NCBI GenBank assembly: GCA_044433645.1 | Contig: JAWXTK010000014.1 | Coordinates: forward strand, 1 to 56,035 | Length of the DNA stretch: 56,035 nt | Reading direction: 5' to 3' | Source: JAWXTK01 sp044433645 | GTDB taxonomy: Bacteria > Bacteroidota > Bacteroidia > Bacteroidales > Rikenellaceae | In this document: positions 9,870 to 18,098 of the stretch, piece after piece | Numbering within the stretch: the stretch's first letter is position 1 | Layout: the number at the start of each line of letters is the position of its first letter | Program-made: the position numbers and the translations under genes | The notes under the pieces: model-generated | Told to the model about the DNA's origin: nothing | Databases searched by the model: none | What the model saw: the letters and a program-made list of their open reading frames with translations, nothing else

Positions 9870-11144
9870 GTGAGAAAAATATTTAGACATATTTTCTTGG
9901 TAGTTTTAATACTATCCTTAGCACCTAGAGTAGTGCTCGCCCAGAAAGCAGGGGTGAGACCTATGAGTGATAGTGCTATGGATTATCTATTCCAAGGTGT
10001 TGAGCCATGGTCGGGTAAGGCTTACTCTGGCGATGAACATCAACATAAATATGACTATTATATTAATTTTGGAACAGGTCTTATGCAAGGTTGGCAAAAT
10101 TCTTTGGCTCTTGATAATTCTTCGTGGTGGAAAAACGAAAACGTGTCTGTGGGTTATAGAATCGCCCCTGTGCATGCTGTGGAGGCAGGTATTACGTGGA
10201 ATTGGCTCAACAATGTAAACTATTTTGGTGCTAATCTTAATTATGTGTTTAATCTTACTTCTTACGCTTCGAGAAGTGAAACCCCTAAGCGTTGGGAGCT
10301 AATGTTCCTGTCGGGTTTAACGGCTGATTATAACAAAGATTTGAGCTTTGGAGTGCAACTAGGCACTAGATTGCAGTATAATATCTCGCCCTCGGTGGGT
10401 ATTTTTGTTGAGCCCAAAGTCTCGAGTGTGGTATATAGTTTCAATGATTCACCTTTAAGCGCTGGCGATGTTAATACTTCGGTTTTGGTGGGTTTGTCAG
10501 TTGCCCCTTCGCGAGTTAAAGATGTGATAAGCTCAGCTATCAAAAAACGCAAAGATTGGTGGGAGTCTGTTGGCTATGATAGAGTGCCAGTTATGGAGGT
10601 TAAGACCAACTTGTTGTTTGATGCTGCGACACTTGTGAACGTTGAGATTGAAGTGCCTATTAAAAACAGAATTTCTATTGCTGGAGAGTGGGTTTTCCCA
10701 TGGTGGTGTAACGATAATGGTAATTATAATAGTGCGCGTAACCGTACTCAGCTGCTAAATGCTAGCTTAGATGTGAAATATTGGTTTGGTAATAGAGAAA
10801 ATAAACGAGCTCTTACAGGCTGGTATGCAGGTGTGTTCTCTTCGGGAGGTTTGTATGACTTTGAGCGCGCGGCAAAAGGTTATCAAGGAGAGTTTTATCT
10901 AGCTCTAGGTGCTTGTGGTGGTTATGCCCACACGCTTAACAAACGAGGAAATCTTAGAATGGAATATTCGCTAGGCTTTGGTTACTTGCAGAGTGACTAT
11001 GCTTACTACGAGGCCTTTTATGATAGCAATGAGCTTAGGTGGCGTGCCGTTAAGTTGGAGACAGGTCGTTACTCAGTATTTGCACCTCTAAAAGCCAAAG
11101 TATCAATAGGTTGGATGATATCTCGCAAGAAAAGACATAAATAA
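9870..11144 (+). CDS. DUF3575-containing outer-membrane protein (second copy), GTG start
   Basis: Begins with GTG 8 bp after the previous stop; no closer ATG gives the evident signal peptide (cut near VVLAQ). The first ~215 residues contain beta strands typical of an outer-membrane barrel (FGTGLMQGW, SVGYRIAPVHAVEAG). The C-terminal ~190 residues are a full DUF3575 domain (VKTNLLFDAATLVNVEIEVP, DVKYWFG, GWYAGVFSSGG, YSLGFGYLQSDY). It is the last gene of the fimbrial run. A membrane assembly or anchoring role is inferred from co-occurrence. No terminator is obvious before the next promoter. Confidence 0.7.
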   Translation: MRKIFRHIFLVVLILSLAPRVVLAQKAGVRPMSDSAMDYLFQGVEPWSGKAYSGDEHQHKYDYYINFGTGLMQGWQNSLALDNSSWWKNENVSVGYRIAPVHAVEAGITWNWLNNVNYFGANLNYVFNLTSYASRSETPKRWELMFLSGLTADYNKDLSFGVQLGTRLQYNISPSVGIFVEPKVSSVVYSFNDSPLSAGDVNTSVLVGLSVAPSRVKDVISSAIKKRKDWWESVGYDRVPVMEVKTNLLFDAATLVNVEIEVPIKNRISIAGEWVFPWWCNDNGNYNSARNRTQLLNASLDVKYWFGNRENKRALTGWYAGVFSSGGLYDFERAAKGYQGEFYLALGACGGYAHTLNKRGNLRMEYSLGFGYLQSDYAYYEAFYDSNELRWRAVKLETGRYSVFAPLKAKVSIGWMISRKKRHK

Positions 11145-11156
11145 TTATGTTTAAGT

Positions 11157-11188
11157 TTTGCAAAATCTAAAATATAATCTTAGCTTTG
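11157..11188 (+). promoter_or_regulatory. Bacteroidetes-type promoter for putative metal-uptake operon
   Basis: TTTG at 11157-11160, a 20-nt spacer and TAGCTTTG at 11181-11188 match the -33/-7 consensus. The next ATG lies 21 nt after the -7 box. It separates this operon from the fimbrial genes. Confidence 0.75.
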
Positions 11189-11209
11189 CATGAATAACTA
11201 GAGTTAAAC

Positions 11210-11521
11210 ATGAAGCAAAATCTTAAGGTTAAGTTTATAGCTGCATTTCTTGCCCTGGTGATGTGTACATTACTAGTGGGGGTGGCTGTGCATACCTTAG
11301 AACACGCTTCACATGCTAGCTGTGAAAGAGCACAAAGCACTGATAATCAAGAAGATTGTGCTGTTTGTCACTTCTTTTTCTCGGCTCTTAGCACTGAGAG
11401 CGTTACGCTTAGTGTGTTCGCTATTTTAATCTTTATTTTGTCTGCTTTTTACTTAAAAAGCGAGGCTAAAACATTAATCCTTAAATCATCTTCTCGCGCA
11501 CCACCTTATTCTTTAGCTTAA
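11210..11521 (+). CDS. Small membrane protein with CxxC, upstream of TonB receptor
   Basis: 103 residues with two hydrophobic segments (~8-28 and ~64-88). The loop between them holds HTLEHASHASC and CAVCHFF, a His/Cys-rich stretch that could bind a soft or transition metal. Small proteins of this kind (DUF2946-like in style) often precede TonB receptors for metals; family membership is not certain. It is the first gene after a strong promoter and lies 36 bp before the receptor gene. A metal-sensing or handling role in the envelope is inference. Confidence 0.55.
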   Translation: MKQNLKVKFIAAFLALVMCTLLVGVAVHTLEHASHASCERAQSTDNQEDCAVCHFFFSALSTESVTLSVFAILIFILSAFYLKSEAKTLILKSSSRAPPYSLA

Positions 11522-11557
11522 AATTTCAGTAAAATTTTTTTAAAGAATATAGAATTT

Positions 11558-13708
11558 ATGCGTTTAAGATTATTTTTGAGTGTGCTTTTTCTAAGTACTC
11601 TCATCTCTGCTACGGCTCATAATACACAAGATTCTATTAAGCTTATCAATATAGATAGGGTAGTTATTTCGGGCAATGCACAAGAGCGTTTGCAGAGCGA
11701 AAGCAACCTAGCTATCGAGGTTGTAGACCAAAAAGATATGACAGAGAATTTCACAGGTAATCTGATGAAAACTCTGGAATATATCCCTGGTGTGCAGGCT
11801 ATGAGTGTTGGTTCGGGCTTTTCTAAACCTATGATTCGAGGTATGGGTTTTAATAGAGTAAGTGTGATTGAGTCAGGTGTGAAACAAGAAGGTCAACAGT
11901 GGGGTGCCGATCATGGACTTGAGATTGATGCCTTTAATATAGAGCGAGTTAATATTGTAAAGGGTTCAGCCTCACTGCTTTATGGTGGTGATGCTATGGG
12001 TGGCGTGATAGATATTATGCAGCCTTCACTCCCCACCTCTAACGGTATTTATGGCTCTGTGGATATGTTGGCACGCTCGGTTAATGATTTGTTTGGGGGT
12101 TCAGCTATGATGGCCTACAAATATGATAGGTGGTATGTTAAGTTGAGACATTCTGAGCAGCATTTTGCTGATTTTTATGTGCCAACCGACCATGTTGTCT
12201 ATCTAACTCAAGTCATGCCCATAACAGATAATCATGTTAATAATACGGCAGGTCTTGAACGCTCATCAAGTGTTTATGCACGCTATGGTGGCTCTTTTTT
12301 CTCTACGGCTTTGTCTGCTAGCGACACTTATCAAAAGGCTGGGTTTTACCCTGGCGCGCATGGTGTTCCAAGCTCTAGTAGTGTTGTGGATGACGGTGAT
12401 ATTAGAGATATAGACCTACCTTATAGCGAGGTTAATCACTTGAAGATATCTTCTTTAAATAAATTTTGGTGGAAACAAAACTATTTAACCTTAGATTTGG
12501 CCTATCAGAACAACGACAGGAAGGAGTGGAGCGCATTTCACACGCATTACTCAACTCAAGTAGCACCCGAGGTGAATCCCGACATGGAGATAGCCTTGCT
12601 ACTAGAGAATTATAGCGCAAATACTAAGCTGCATTTGGGTCATAATTCTCTGTTTTGCAGTACTTTAGCAGCTGATTTTGCTTACACAAATAACCAAATC
12701 GAGGGTTATTCATTTTTGCTACCCAACTATACAAGAACTACGGCTGCCTTGGCCTGGGTTGTAGATTATAATCCTAATGATAAATTAAAACTTAGTGCTG
12801 GTGTGCGTTACGATGCAGGTTATATATCATCGGAGCAGTACGAAGATCCTTACCTTGTGACTTATCTTGAGGATGCAGGTTATAGCGACGAGATTATAGA
12901 GGCGAATAGGGTTAGGAGTTATGCTCTGGAACGCTATTTTGGTGATTATTCGCTGAGCTTAGGAGGTGTGTGGAATATTAATTCTAGTAATAATCTTCAC
13001 TTTAATCTTGGGCGCAGTTTTCGTCTTCCCACAGCCAACGAACTGGTTTCTAATGGGGTGCATCATAGCGCTTTTCGTCATGAGAAGGGCACACCAACGC
13101 TGGATTCAGAGCGAGGATGGCAGGCCGATGTTTTTTATGGTTATAAAGGTTATGGTTTGAGTGTAAACCTATCGCCTTATGTGAGTTGGTATTCTTCTTA
13201 TATATATCAGCAACCTATGGGTGAGTGGTCTATTTTGCCTCACGCAGGGCAGATTTATGAGTATCAGCAGACCGAGGCGCTATTAGCAGGAGGTGAGGTG
13301 AGTCTATCTTATGAGTTGCCTCTAAATTTTAGGTATGACTTTACTTTTGAGTATTCTTATACTTATAATGTGGATGAGAGTATAGCTCTGCCTTTCACAC
13401 CACCAACTACTATGCGCAATACTTTGTCGTGGAAATATAGTTTTGTGGAGCTTAGCTTTCAGTGGCAGATGATAGCCGAGCAAACTAGAATAGCGAGGAA
13501 TGAGGAGTGCACGCCTGGAGCAAATTTGTTTAATGCCAAGGCAATTTTTCAGCTTCCTTTTATCACAAAGGGAGCAACAGCAGTTTTGTCTGCTGATAAT
13601 ATTTTTAATACCTTTTATTTAAATCATCTGAGCTATTATCGCCAGATAGAAATCCCCGAGGGGGGAGCAAATGTACAATTATCAATTAAAATACCATTTA
13701 AATTATGA
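11558..13708 (+). CDS. TonB-dependent outer-membrane receptor, probably metal or metal-chelate uptake
   Basis: Signal peptide cut after ATAH. The plug domain begins near residue 35 (VVISGNAQERLQSESNLAIE) and has MIRGMGFNRVSV and VNIVKGSASLLYGGDAMGGV, the standard plug motifs. The rest is a 22-strand-type barrel with C-terminal LSIKIPFKL. At 716 residues it lacks the SusC-type N-terminal extension and the SusD partner, so it is not a glycan SusC; it resembles smaller metal or siderophore receptors (ZnuD-like in size). A partner His-rich lipoprotein gene overlaps its end by 4 bp. The substrate is inferred from neighbours only. Confidence 0.8.
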   Translation: MRLRLFLSVLFLSTLISATAHNTQDSIKLINIDRVVISGNAQERLQSESNLAIEVVDQKDMTENFTGNLMKTLEYIPGVQAMSVGSGFSKPMIRGMGFNRVSVIESGVKQEGQQWGADHGLEIDAFNIERVNIVKGSASLLYGGDAMGGVIDIMQPSLPTSNGIYGSVDMLARSVNDLFGGSAMMAYKYDRWYVKLRHSEQHFADFYVPTDHVVYLTQVMPITDNHVNNTAGLERSSSVYARYGGSFFSTALSASDTYQKAGFYPGAHGVPSSSSVVDDGDIRDIDLPYSEVNHLKISSLNKFWWKQNYLTLDLAYQNNDRKEWSAFHTHYSTQVAPEVNPDMEIALLLENYSANTKLHLGHNSLFCSTLAADFAYTNNQIEGYSFLLPNYTRTTAALAWVVDYNPNDKLKLSAGVRYDAGYISSEQYEDPYLVTYLEDAGYSDEIIEANRVRSYALERYFGDYSLSLGGVWNINSSNNLHFNLGRSFRLPTANELVSNGVHHSAFRHEKGTPTLDSERGWQADVFYGYKGYGLSVNLSPYVSWYSSYIYQQPMGEWSILPHAGQIYEYQQTEALLAGGEVSLSYELPLNFRYDFTFEYSYTYNVDESIALPFTPPTTMRNTLSWKYSFVELSFQWQMIAEQTRIARNEECTPGANLFNAKAIFQLPFITKGATAVLSADNIFNTFYLNHLSYYRQIEIPEGGANVQLSIKIPFKL

Positions 13709-14172
13709 AATTAAAATCTTTATTTGCGGCACTTTTATTGTCAGTAGCATTAATCTCTTGCGAGGCCGAAGGCGATGTTACAAAACCAGTTATTGACTTA
13801 ACCTCGCCAGCTGAGGGTGAACAATTAGAAGCAGATAGCACAGGGATGCACTTTGAAGTATCTTTCTCGGATGATGAGGGTTTGAGCTCTTATAAAGTTG
13901 AGATTCACTCAAACTTTGACGGTCACACTCATGCTTCGCTTTCTAGACATGACGATGAGGATACCGTAGATTTTTCGTATAATAATAGTTGGGTTATCGA
14001 GGGAAGCAATGGTGAGACTTTGCGTAATGAGGATATCCACCACCATGAAATTATTATACCTAGCAATGCAACTAGGGGTGATTATCACTTTACTATTTAT
14101 TGCACAGATTTATCAGGCAATCAGAGTTATGTTGTTAGGAATGTAGAGATAGTTGATCCTAGCTTTGACTAG
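13705..14172 (+). CDS. DUF4625-type His-rich lipoprotein
   Basis: 155 residues; lipobox LISC (Cys19). The mature part is a single Ig-like beta domain (TKPVIDLTSPAEGEQLEADS near the start, DYHFTIYCTDLSGN near the end), as in DUF4625 lipoproteins of Bacteroidetes. Two His clusters, GHTHASLSRHDD and EDIHHHEI, make a metal-capturing surface plausible. It overlaps the TonB receptor stop by 4 bp (ATGA), so the pair is translationally coupled. Proposed role: surface or periplasmic metal-binding partner of the receptor. Confidence 0.7.
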   Translation: MKLKSLFAALLLSVALISCEAEGDVTKPVIDLTSPAEGEQLEADSTGMHFEVSFSDDEGLSSYKVEIHSNFDGHTHASLSRHDDEDTVDFSYNNSWVIEGSNGETLRNEDIHHHEIIIPSNATRGDYHFTIYCTDLSGNQSYVVRNVEIVDPSFD

Positions 14173-14189
14173 ATTTAGATTTAAGTTTA

Positions 14190-14222
14190 AAGGCCACTGA
14201 TTGATAGTCAGTGGCCTTTTTT
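14190..14222 (+). terminator. Intrinsic terminator after DUF4625 gene
   Basis: An 11-bp stem (AAGGCCACTGA / TCAGTGGCCTT) with a 7-nt loop and a following T-run ends the metal-uptake operon. Confidence 0.85.
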
Positions 14223-14234
14223 AGCTTAGAGGTA

Positions 14235-14438
14235 TAGGGTCTTGAGGGTCTATTTAGACTCTTTTGACCCTAAAGTCACTCAAGACCCTAAACGCATATA
14301 ACAAATCTTGCGATTTGTGGCACTCAAAGAAAAATGCGTGCATTTTTCCGTTTATGAGCTTCGTGCCCCGTTGACATTTGACTGTCTCCGACGGCCGGGG
14401 TGCTCCCCGGTGAGCTAATGAGACACTAACTAGAAACT
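14235..14438. repeat. Intergenic block of hairpin repeats (GGGTC-type and GGTGAGCTA-type)
   Basis: No gene is seen in this gap between convergent units. It holds an imperfect palindrome (TAGGGTCTTGAGGGTC at 14235-14250 answered by CTCAAGACCCTA at 14279-14290), a small CAAATC/GATTTG hairpin, an AAAAATGC/GCATTTTT hairpin and a GGGGTGCTCCCCGGTGAGCTA hairpin near 14395-14416 that recurs at 36570-36585. AACTAGAAACTA near 14428-14439 belongs to a second dispersed repeat type. Confidence 0.65.
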
Positions 14439-14472
14439 AAAAAAGGCAGCCTTGAACAAAGGCTGCCTTTTT
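14439..14472 (-). terminator. Intrinsic terminator of HzsA-like gene (bidirectional)
   Basis: Stem AAAAGGCAGCC / GGCTGCCTTTT with A- and T-runs on either side lies 20 bp past the stop of the minus-strand gene. It can act in both directions. Confidence 0.8.
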
Positions 14473-14491
14473 AACTATATAAAAGTAATTA

Positions 14492-17400
14492 TTACTCAGT
14501 GATAATCACCCTGAAACCAACGTTGTAAACTGATTGATAAGGGAAGTAATATTTACGTGTGTGAGATGTAGAGTATTTAGGACGCTCAAAGTATGAACCA
14601 CCTCTAACTACTTTATACTCAGATGTCTCTTTAGTCTTAGCTTTGTAAGGATAAGGCAGGTAATCTGAACTTGTCCACTCAGCTACATTACCGTGCATAT
14701 TATACAAGCCAAATGGATTAGCTTCGTATTTTTTGCCTGCTACTTGAATAAGCGATCCGTCATTAGATCTCTCATCCTTAGGTAGATAAGTGTAGTGTTT
14801 GTATTTAGCATTGTTTGTTTTCATAGGTTTAGGATCAATACCAATCACAGCAAAATCAAGCGTTGTTTTGTCTGCCATGTTCTCTTTAGTAGAGAAGTCA
14901 GTATCTAAACCACCATACCAGAAGTCATCTGCGCTACCTGCACGAGCTGCCCATTCCCATTGAGCCTCAGTAGGCAATGTAATGTTAAGACCTGATTTCT
15001 CGCTTAGAAGTTTACAGTATTTAACTACTTCATTGTAGGTAATACGGATTGCTGGTTGATCGTCATCGTTAGCTGTATAACCTGGAACTACGTGGTCTTT
15101 CCATTGTTGGTCTACATATTTGCTATCGTGAGGCATAAGTGCTCTAACTTGACCATTAGTAACCTCAAGCTCTGCCATCCAGAATGCTTTGTCTATCTTA
15201 ACTTTGGCAGTTGGATAAGCATCAGGATCGCCATTGTAGCTACCCATTACAAACTCGCCTGAAGGGATACGCACGAAAGTCATGTTAACGCCTGGAGCTA
15301 CTTCTATAGTTTTAGTTTCACTTCCTTGCATTGCTTTAGCTTCTTCGGCAGAGAATGGGAAACCTTTAGCTTTCACATTTTTAACCTTAACAGCTGCCAT
15401 AGGCTCAGGCATAACTGGAGTGATTTCACCTTTAGCTTTTAGGAATTCAGCATAGTCAGCGATTTCTTTTTTCCAATCTACACCCATACCACCTGCGTAT
15501 TTGTTTTTAAGCTCAATACGACGTGCATAAGGATCTTTAAGTGGGTTTCTGTCATAAGGCATACGCTTAGGTTGGTTTTGATCAAAGTTTCCTTTGTCAG
15601 GAGCATTGTGATCTATCCATGCGTAGATTCTTCTAAGTTCCTCGTCTGTAAGTTTCACATTGTAGTGACCTTTCTCTAACATACGAATAAGCTCACTAGT
15701 GTTAGGGTGATATTCGTAAGGATTAAGAACTGCCATATCGCCCTCACCACCTTGACGACGAACGTAAGGCATAAGGTTCATATATGCTGGGCCAAATCCA
15801 AGTTGGTCTTTTTTACCTGTTTTAAGGCTGAAAGGTTTGCCTTCTTCGCCATTGTGACATGCGATACAAGCACGATCTAAGATAGGTTGCATCTCAAGAT
15901 CAAATGTGAATGAACGTATACCACCCTCTGGAGTAGCCAAAGGCACAGCAGGATTCATAGATGCAGTAACACGTTTAGGCATTGCAATGTGGTTTTGGTC
16001 TTCGTGACAACCCACACAAGATACAACCTCGTTTGGTTGACCTACAACCCAACTACGCATCCATTGTACAGCAACACCATCTTGGTCGATAGGCTGAATA
16101 GAAATAGGTGTGTTAGCTGGTGCGATAAACATCACTGAACCGTCTTCGTTAACTGGTACAGTACCAAGTTGACGTTTGATATCCCAACCTGATTGTATGC
16201 CTTGCCAGTCGTGGTCAGATTTAGTATCTAGGTAAGAGTATTCGTAAGCAAATAGACGAACTTCTTTGACTGTACCACGTGGCACACCTTGAAGACCTTC
16301 GCCTTCGTATAGGTCTTGAACAAAGAAAGTAGCTGTTAATTCACCATCTACACCTGGATATTGTTTATCTGGAATAACTGGAGGAGTTTTAACTTTAACT
16401 TTTAGGTTAGGGTTAGAGAACGCCTCGCCCTCAGTTTGCATGATACAAGTTACGTTGTCGTAGATATCCACAAGATAAATACCCCAAAGTGATTTAGCAG
16501 AAAGTTTAGCTGCTACAAGGAAATATTTGTCGCTATCTGCGATAGTAGCTGGTTTGAAGAAGTGAGGCCATGACTCGTCAACCAATCTATCTTTAAGTTC
16601 TTCAACTATTGGACGGTTACGGTAAGGAATTTCTTGAAGCATACCAGCAGCACCTCTACGAGATTTAAGTGGATCGAACAGGATAAGACGACCTGTACGT
16701 ATAGTTCCGTGGTGACCAGAGATAACACCAATAAATGATGCTGCTCCACCTGGCAAAGGTTTAATATCAAAAGTAGAGTTAGGGAACATAGAACCACTAC
16801 CATAAAGAGCTTTATTCTCAGTTCCGTCTGGGTTCATGTGCATGATAATACGTGAGTAGTAGTGAGTTAAGTCAGTGTACTCCCAACGTGTATACATCAC
16901 ACGACCATTGTTCATAACAACAGGATTCCAGTTAGAGTCTTGGTCAAAAGTCATTTGACGAATATCTTTAGTATCTCTGTTGTACATTACCATGTTAGAC
17001 ACACCGTCTTTACCGTTCACACAAGGTACAGCATTGTAACCTATGTTAGAGTTAGCGATGATACGTCCATCTGGCAAGTAAGTTGCATCAAAAAATTCAA
17101 CATCTGGCTCTTCGTTGATAATAACTTTTTCGGCAGTGCCGTCACCATCAAGTTTGAACTCATACACATTCCAACGTTTGTCTTCTTGAGTTTGAGTGAA
17201 AAGAACTTTACTACAATCCCAGTGAAGGCGAAGTTCAGAAATAGATGATGTGTAAGGAGCATGGTAAAGCTGTTTAGATGATACTTTATCGCGGCTCTCT
17301 AGGTTGCTGATTTCAACGATAGAAGCGTTAAAGTCCTCACGCAAAGCATTGATGTGTGGAGACCAGTTGTCTTTTTGACCACCGATAAGGTTAGCCATAG

Positions 17401-17887
17401 CGTGACGAGCTCCTTTGTCAAGTTTGTAGTTTGTAGCAACGATGCTTTTGTCTACAAGTAAAGGGTTAGAGAGCAAAATAGAACGTTTAATCTCTACTGC
17501 TTTCTTAGCAGAAGCTACTGCGTCAGCGTTTTTGTCTTTTAGACCAGGGAAACCTGTTGCGCATAATGCTTTAAGCTCAGCGTAAAGTTCTTTAGCTTTA
17601 GCTGCATCGTAGCTTTTGTTTTTAGACATATCCTCCATTGCAAGAGCAATAGACTCAAGATTAATCCACTGAACCTCTTCCATAAGGATTTCTAGTTCAG
17701 AATCCTGAGGAATGTAAGGCTCAATGTAATTTTGTGGACGACCAACCTTCATAACAACAGGCTCGTCTTGACCTTCAACCCAACCATACTTGTAGTATGC
17801 AGGAAGAGCAGCCTCGGCAGCACCAGCCTCACAAATTGCACAGCAAAATACTGCGATAAGCAAAGTTAGTTTAAAACTTGTCTTCAT
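14492..17887 (-). CDS. Di-haem HzsA-like protein fused to SUMF1/FGE-like domain
   Basis: 1131 residues, with a Sec signal cut near GAAEA. A helical segment (~50-160) is followed by a beta-propeller of the hydrazine-synthase-alpha-related (HzsA-like) kind, with TFDQDSNWNPVVMNNGRVMY and PLPGGAASFIGVISGHHGT. Two c-type haem sites follow: CVGCH (Cys624) and CIACH (Cys674). Residues ~865-1131 are a SUMF1/formylglycine-generating-enzyme-like domain (MTFVRIPSGEFVMGS, LPTEAQWEWAARAG, NMHGNVAEWTSSDY, VVRGGSYFERP, VGFRV). The redox cysteines of true FGE are absent in the C-terminal part, so it is probably a binding domain. A DUF1501 gene is divergent 211 bp away, a pairing better known from Planctomycetes and Verrucomicrobia. 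The substrate is unknown; hydrazine chemistry should not be assumed. Confidence 0.75.
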   Translation of the reverse strand: MKTSFKLTLLIAVFCCAICEAGAAEAALPAYYKYGWVEGQDEPVVMKVGRPQNYIEPYIPQDSELEILMEEVQWINLESIALAMEDMSKNKSYDAAKAKELYAELKALCATGFPGLKDKNADAVASAKKAVEIKRSILLSNPLLVDKSIVATNYKLDKGARHAMANLIGGQKDNWSPHINALREDFNASIVEISNLESRDKVSSKQLYHAPYTSSISELRLHWDCSKVLFTQTQEDKRWNVYEFKLDGDGTAEKVIINEEPDVEFFDATYLPDGRIIANSNIGYNAVPCVNGKDGVSNMVMYNRDTKDIRQMTFDQDSNWNPVVMNNGRVMYTRWEYTDLTHYYSRIIMHMNPDGTENKALYGSGSMFPNSTFDIKPLPGGAASFIGVISGHHGTIRTGRLILFDPLKSRRGAAGMLQEIPYRNRPIVEELKDRLVDESWPHFFKPATIADSDKYFLVAAKLSAKSLWGIYLVDIYDNVTCIMQTEGEAFSNPNLKVKVKTPPVIPDKQYPGVDGELTATFFVQDLYEGEGLQGVPRGTVKEVRLFAYEYSYLDTKSDHDWQGIQSGWDIKRQLGTVPVNEDGSVMFIAPANTPISIQPIDQDGVAVQWMRSWVVGQPNEVVSCVGCHEDQNHIAMPKRVTASMNPAVPLATPEGGIRSFTFDLEMQPILDRACIACHNGEEGKPFSLKTGKKDQLGFGPAYMNLMPYVRRQGGEGDMAVLNPYEYHPNTSELIRMLEKGHYNVKLTDEELRRIYAWIDHNAPDKGNFDQNQPKRMPYDRNPLKDPYARRIELKNKYAGGMGVDWKKEIADYAEFLKAKGEITPVMPEPMAAVKVKNVKAKGFPFSAEEAKAMQGSETKTIEVAPGVNMTFVRIPSGEFVMGSYNGDPDAYPTAKVKIDKAFWMAELEVTNGQVRALMPHDSKYVDQQWKDHVVPGYTANDDDQPAIRITYNEVVKYCKLLSEKSGLNITLPTEAQWEWAARAGSADDFWYGGLDTDFSTKENMADKTTLDFAVIGIDPKPMKTNNAKYKHYTYLPKDERSNDGSLIQVAGKKYEANPFGLYNMHGNVAEWTSSDYLPYPYKAKTKETSEYKVVRGGSYFERPKYSTSHTRKYYFPYQSVYNVGFRVIITE

Positions 17888-17928
17888 ATTTTTTATTATT
17901 TTAAGTGTGTTTTATTGCATTTATAATA

Positions 17929-17959
17929 CAAAGGTATAATTTTTTTTTTAGATAACAAA
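17929..17959 (-). promoter_or_regulatory. Promoter of HzsA-like gene
   Basis: On the minus strand TTTG (17959-17956), 19 nt and TACCTTTG (17936-17929), a full match to the Bacteroidetes consensus. The leader to the start codon is about 35 nt. Confidence 0.8.
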
Positions 17960-18018
17960 CACATTTAGGCTTTATTTAGGGCTATTTATTTAAAAAACTA
18001 TTTAATTTTACCCGCTGT

Positions 18019-18048
18019 TTTGTTTTATGTGTTTTTTTTGTAACTTTA
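18019..18048 (+). promoter_or_regulatory. Probable promoter of DUF1501 gene
   Basis: TTTG at 18019-18022, an 18-nt spacer and TAACTTTA at 18041-18048. The last base of the -7 box differs from consensus. It points away from the HzsA-like promoter, so the two genes are divergently expressed. Confidence 0.5.
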
Positions 18049-18098
18049 CATTTAACATTTGATTCTCTTTGGGGTCTAACCTTAAAAATCTTGTAATT

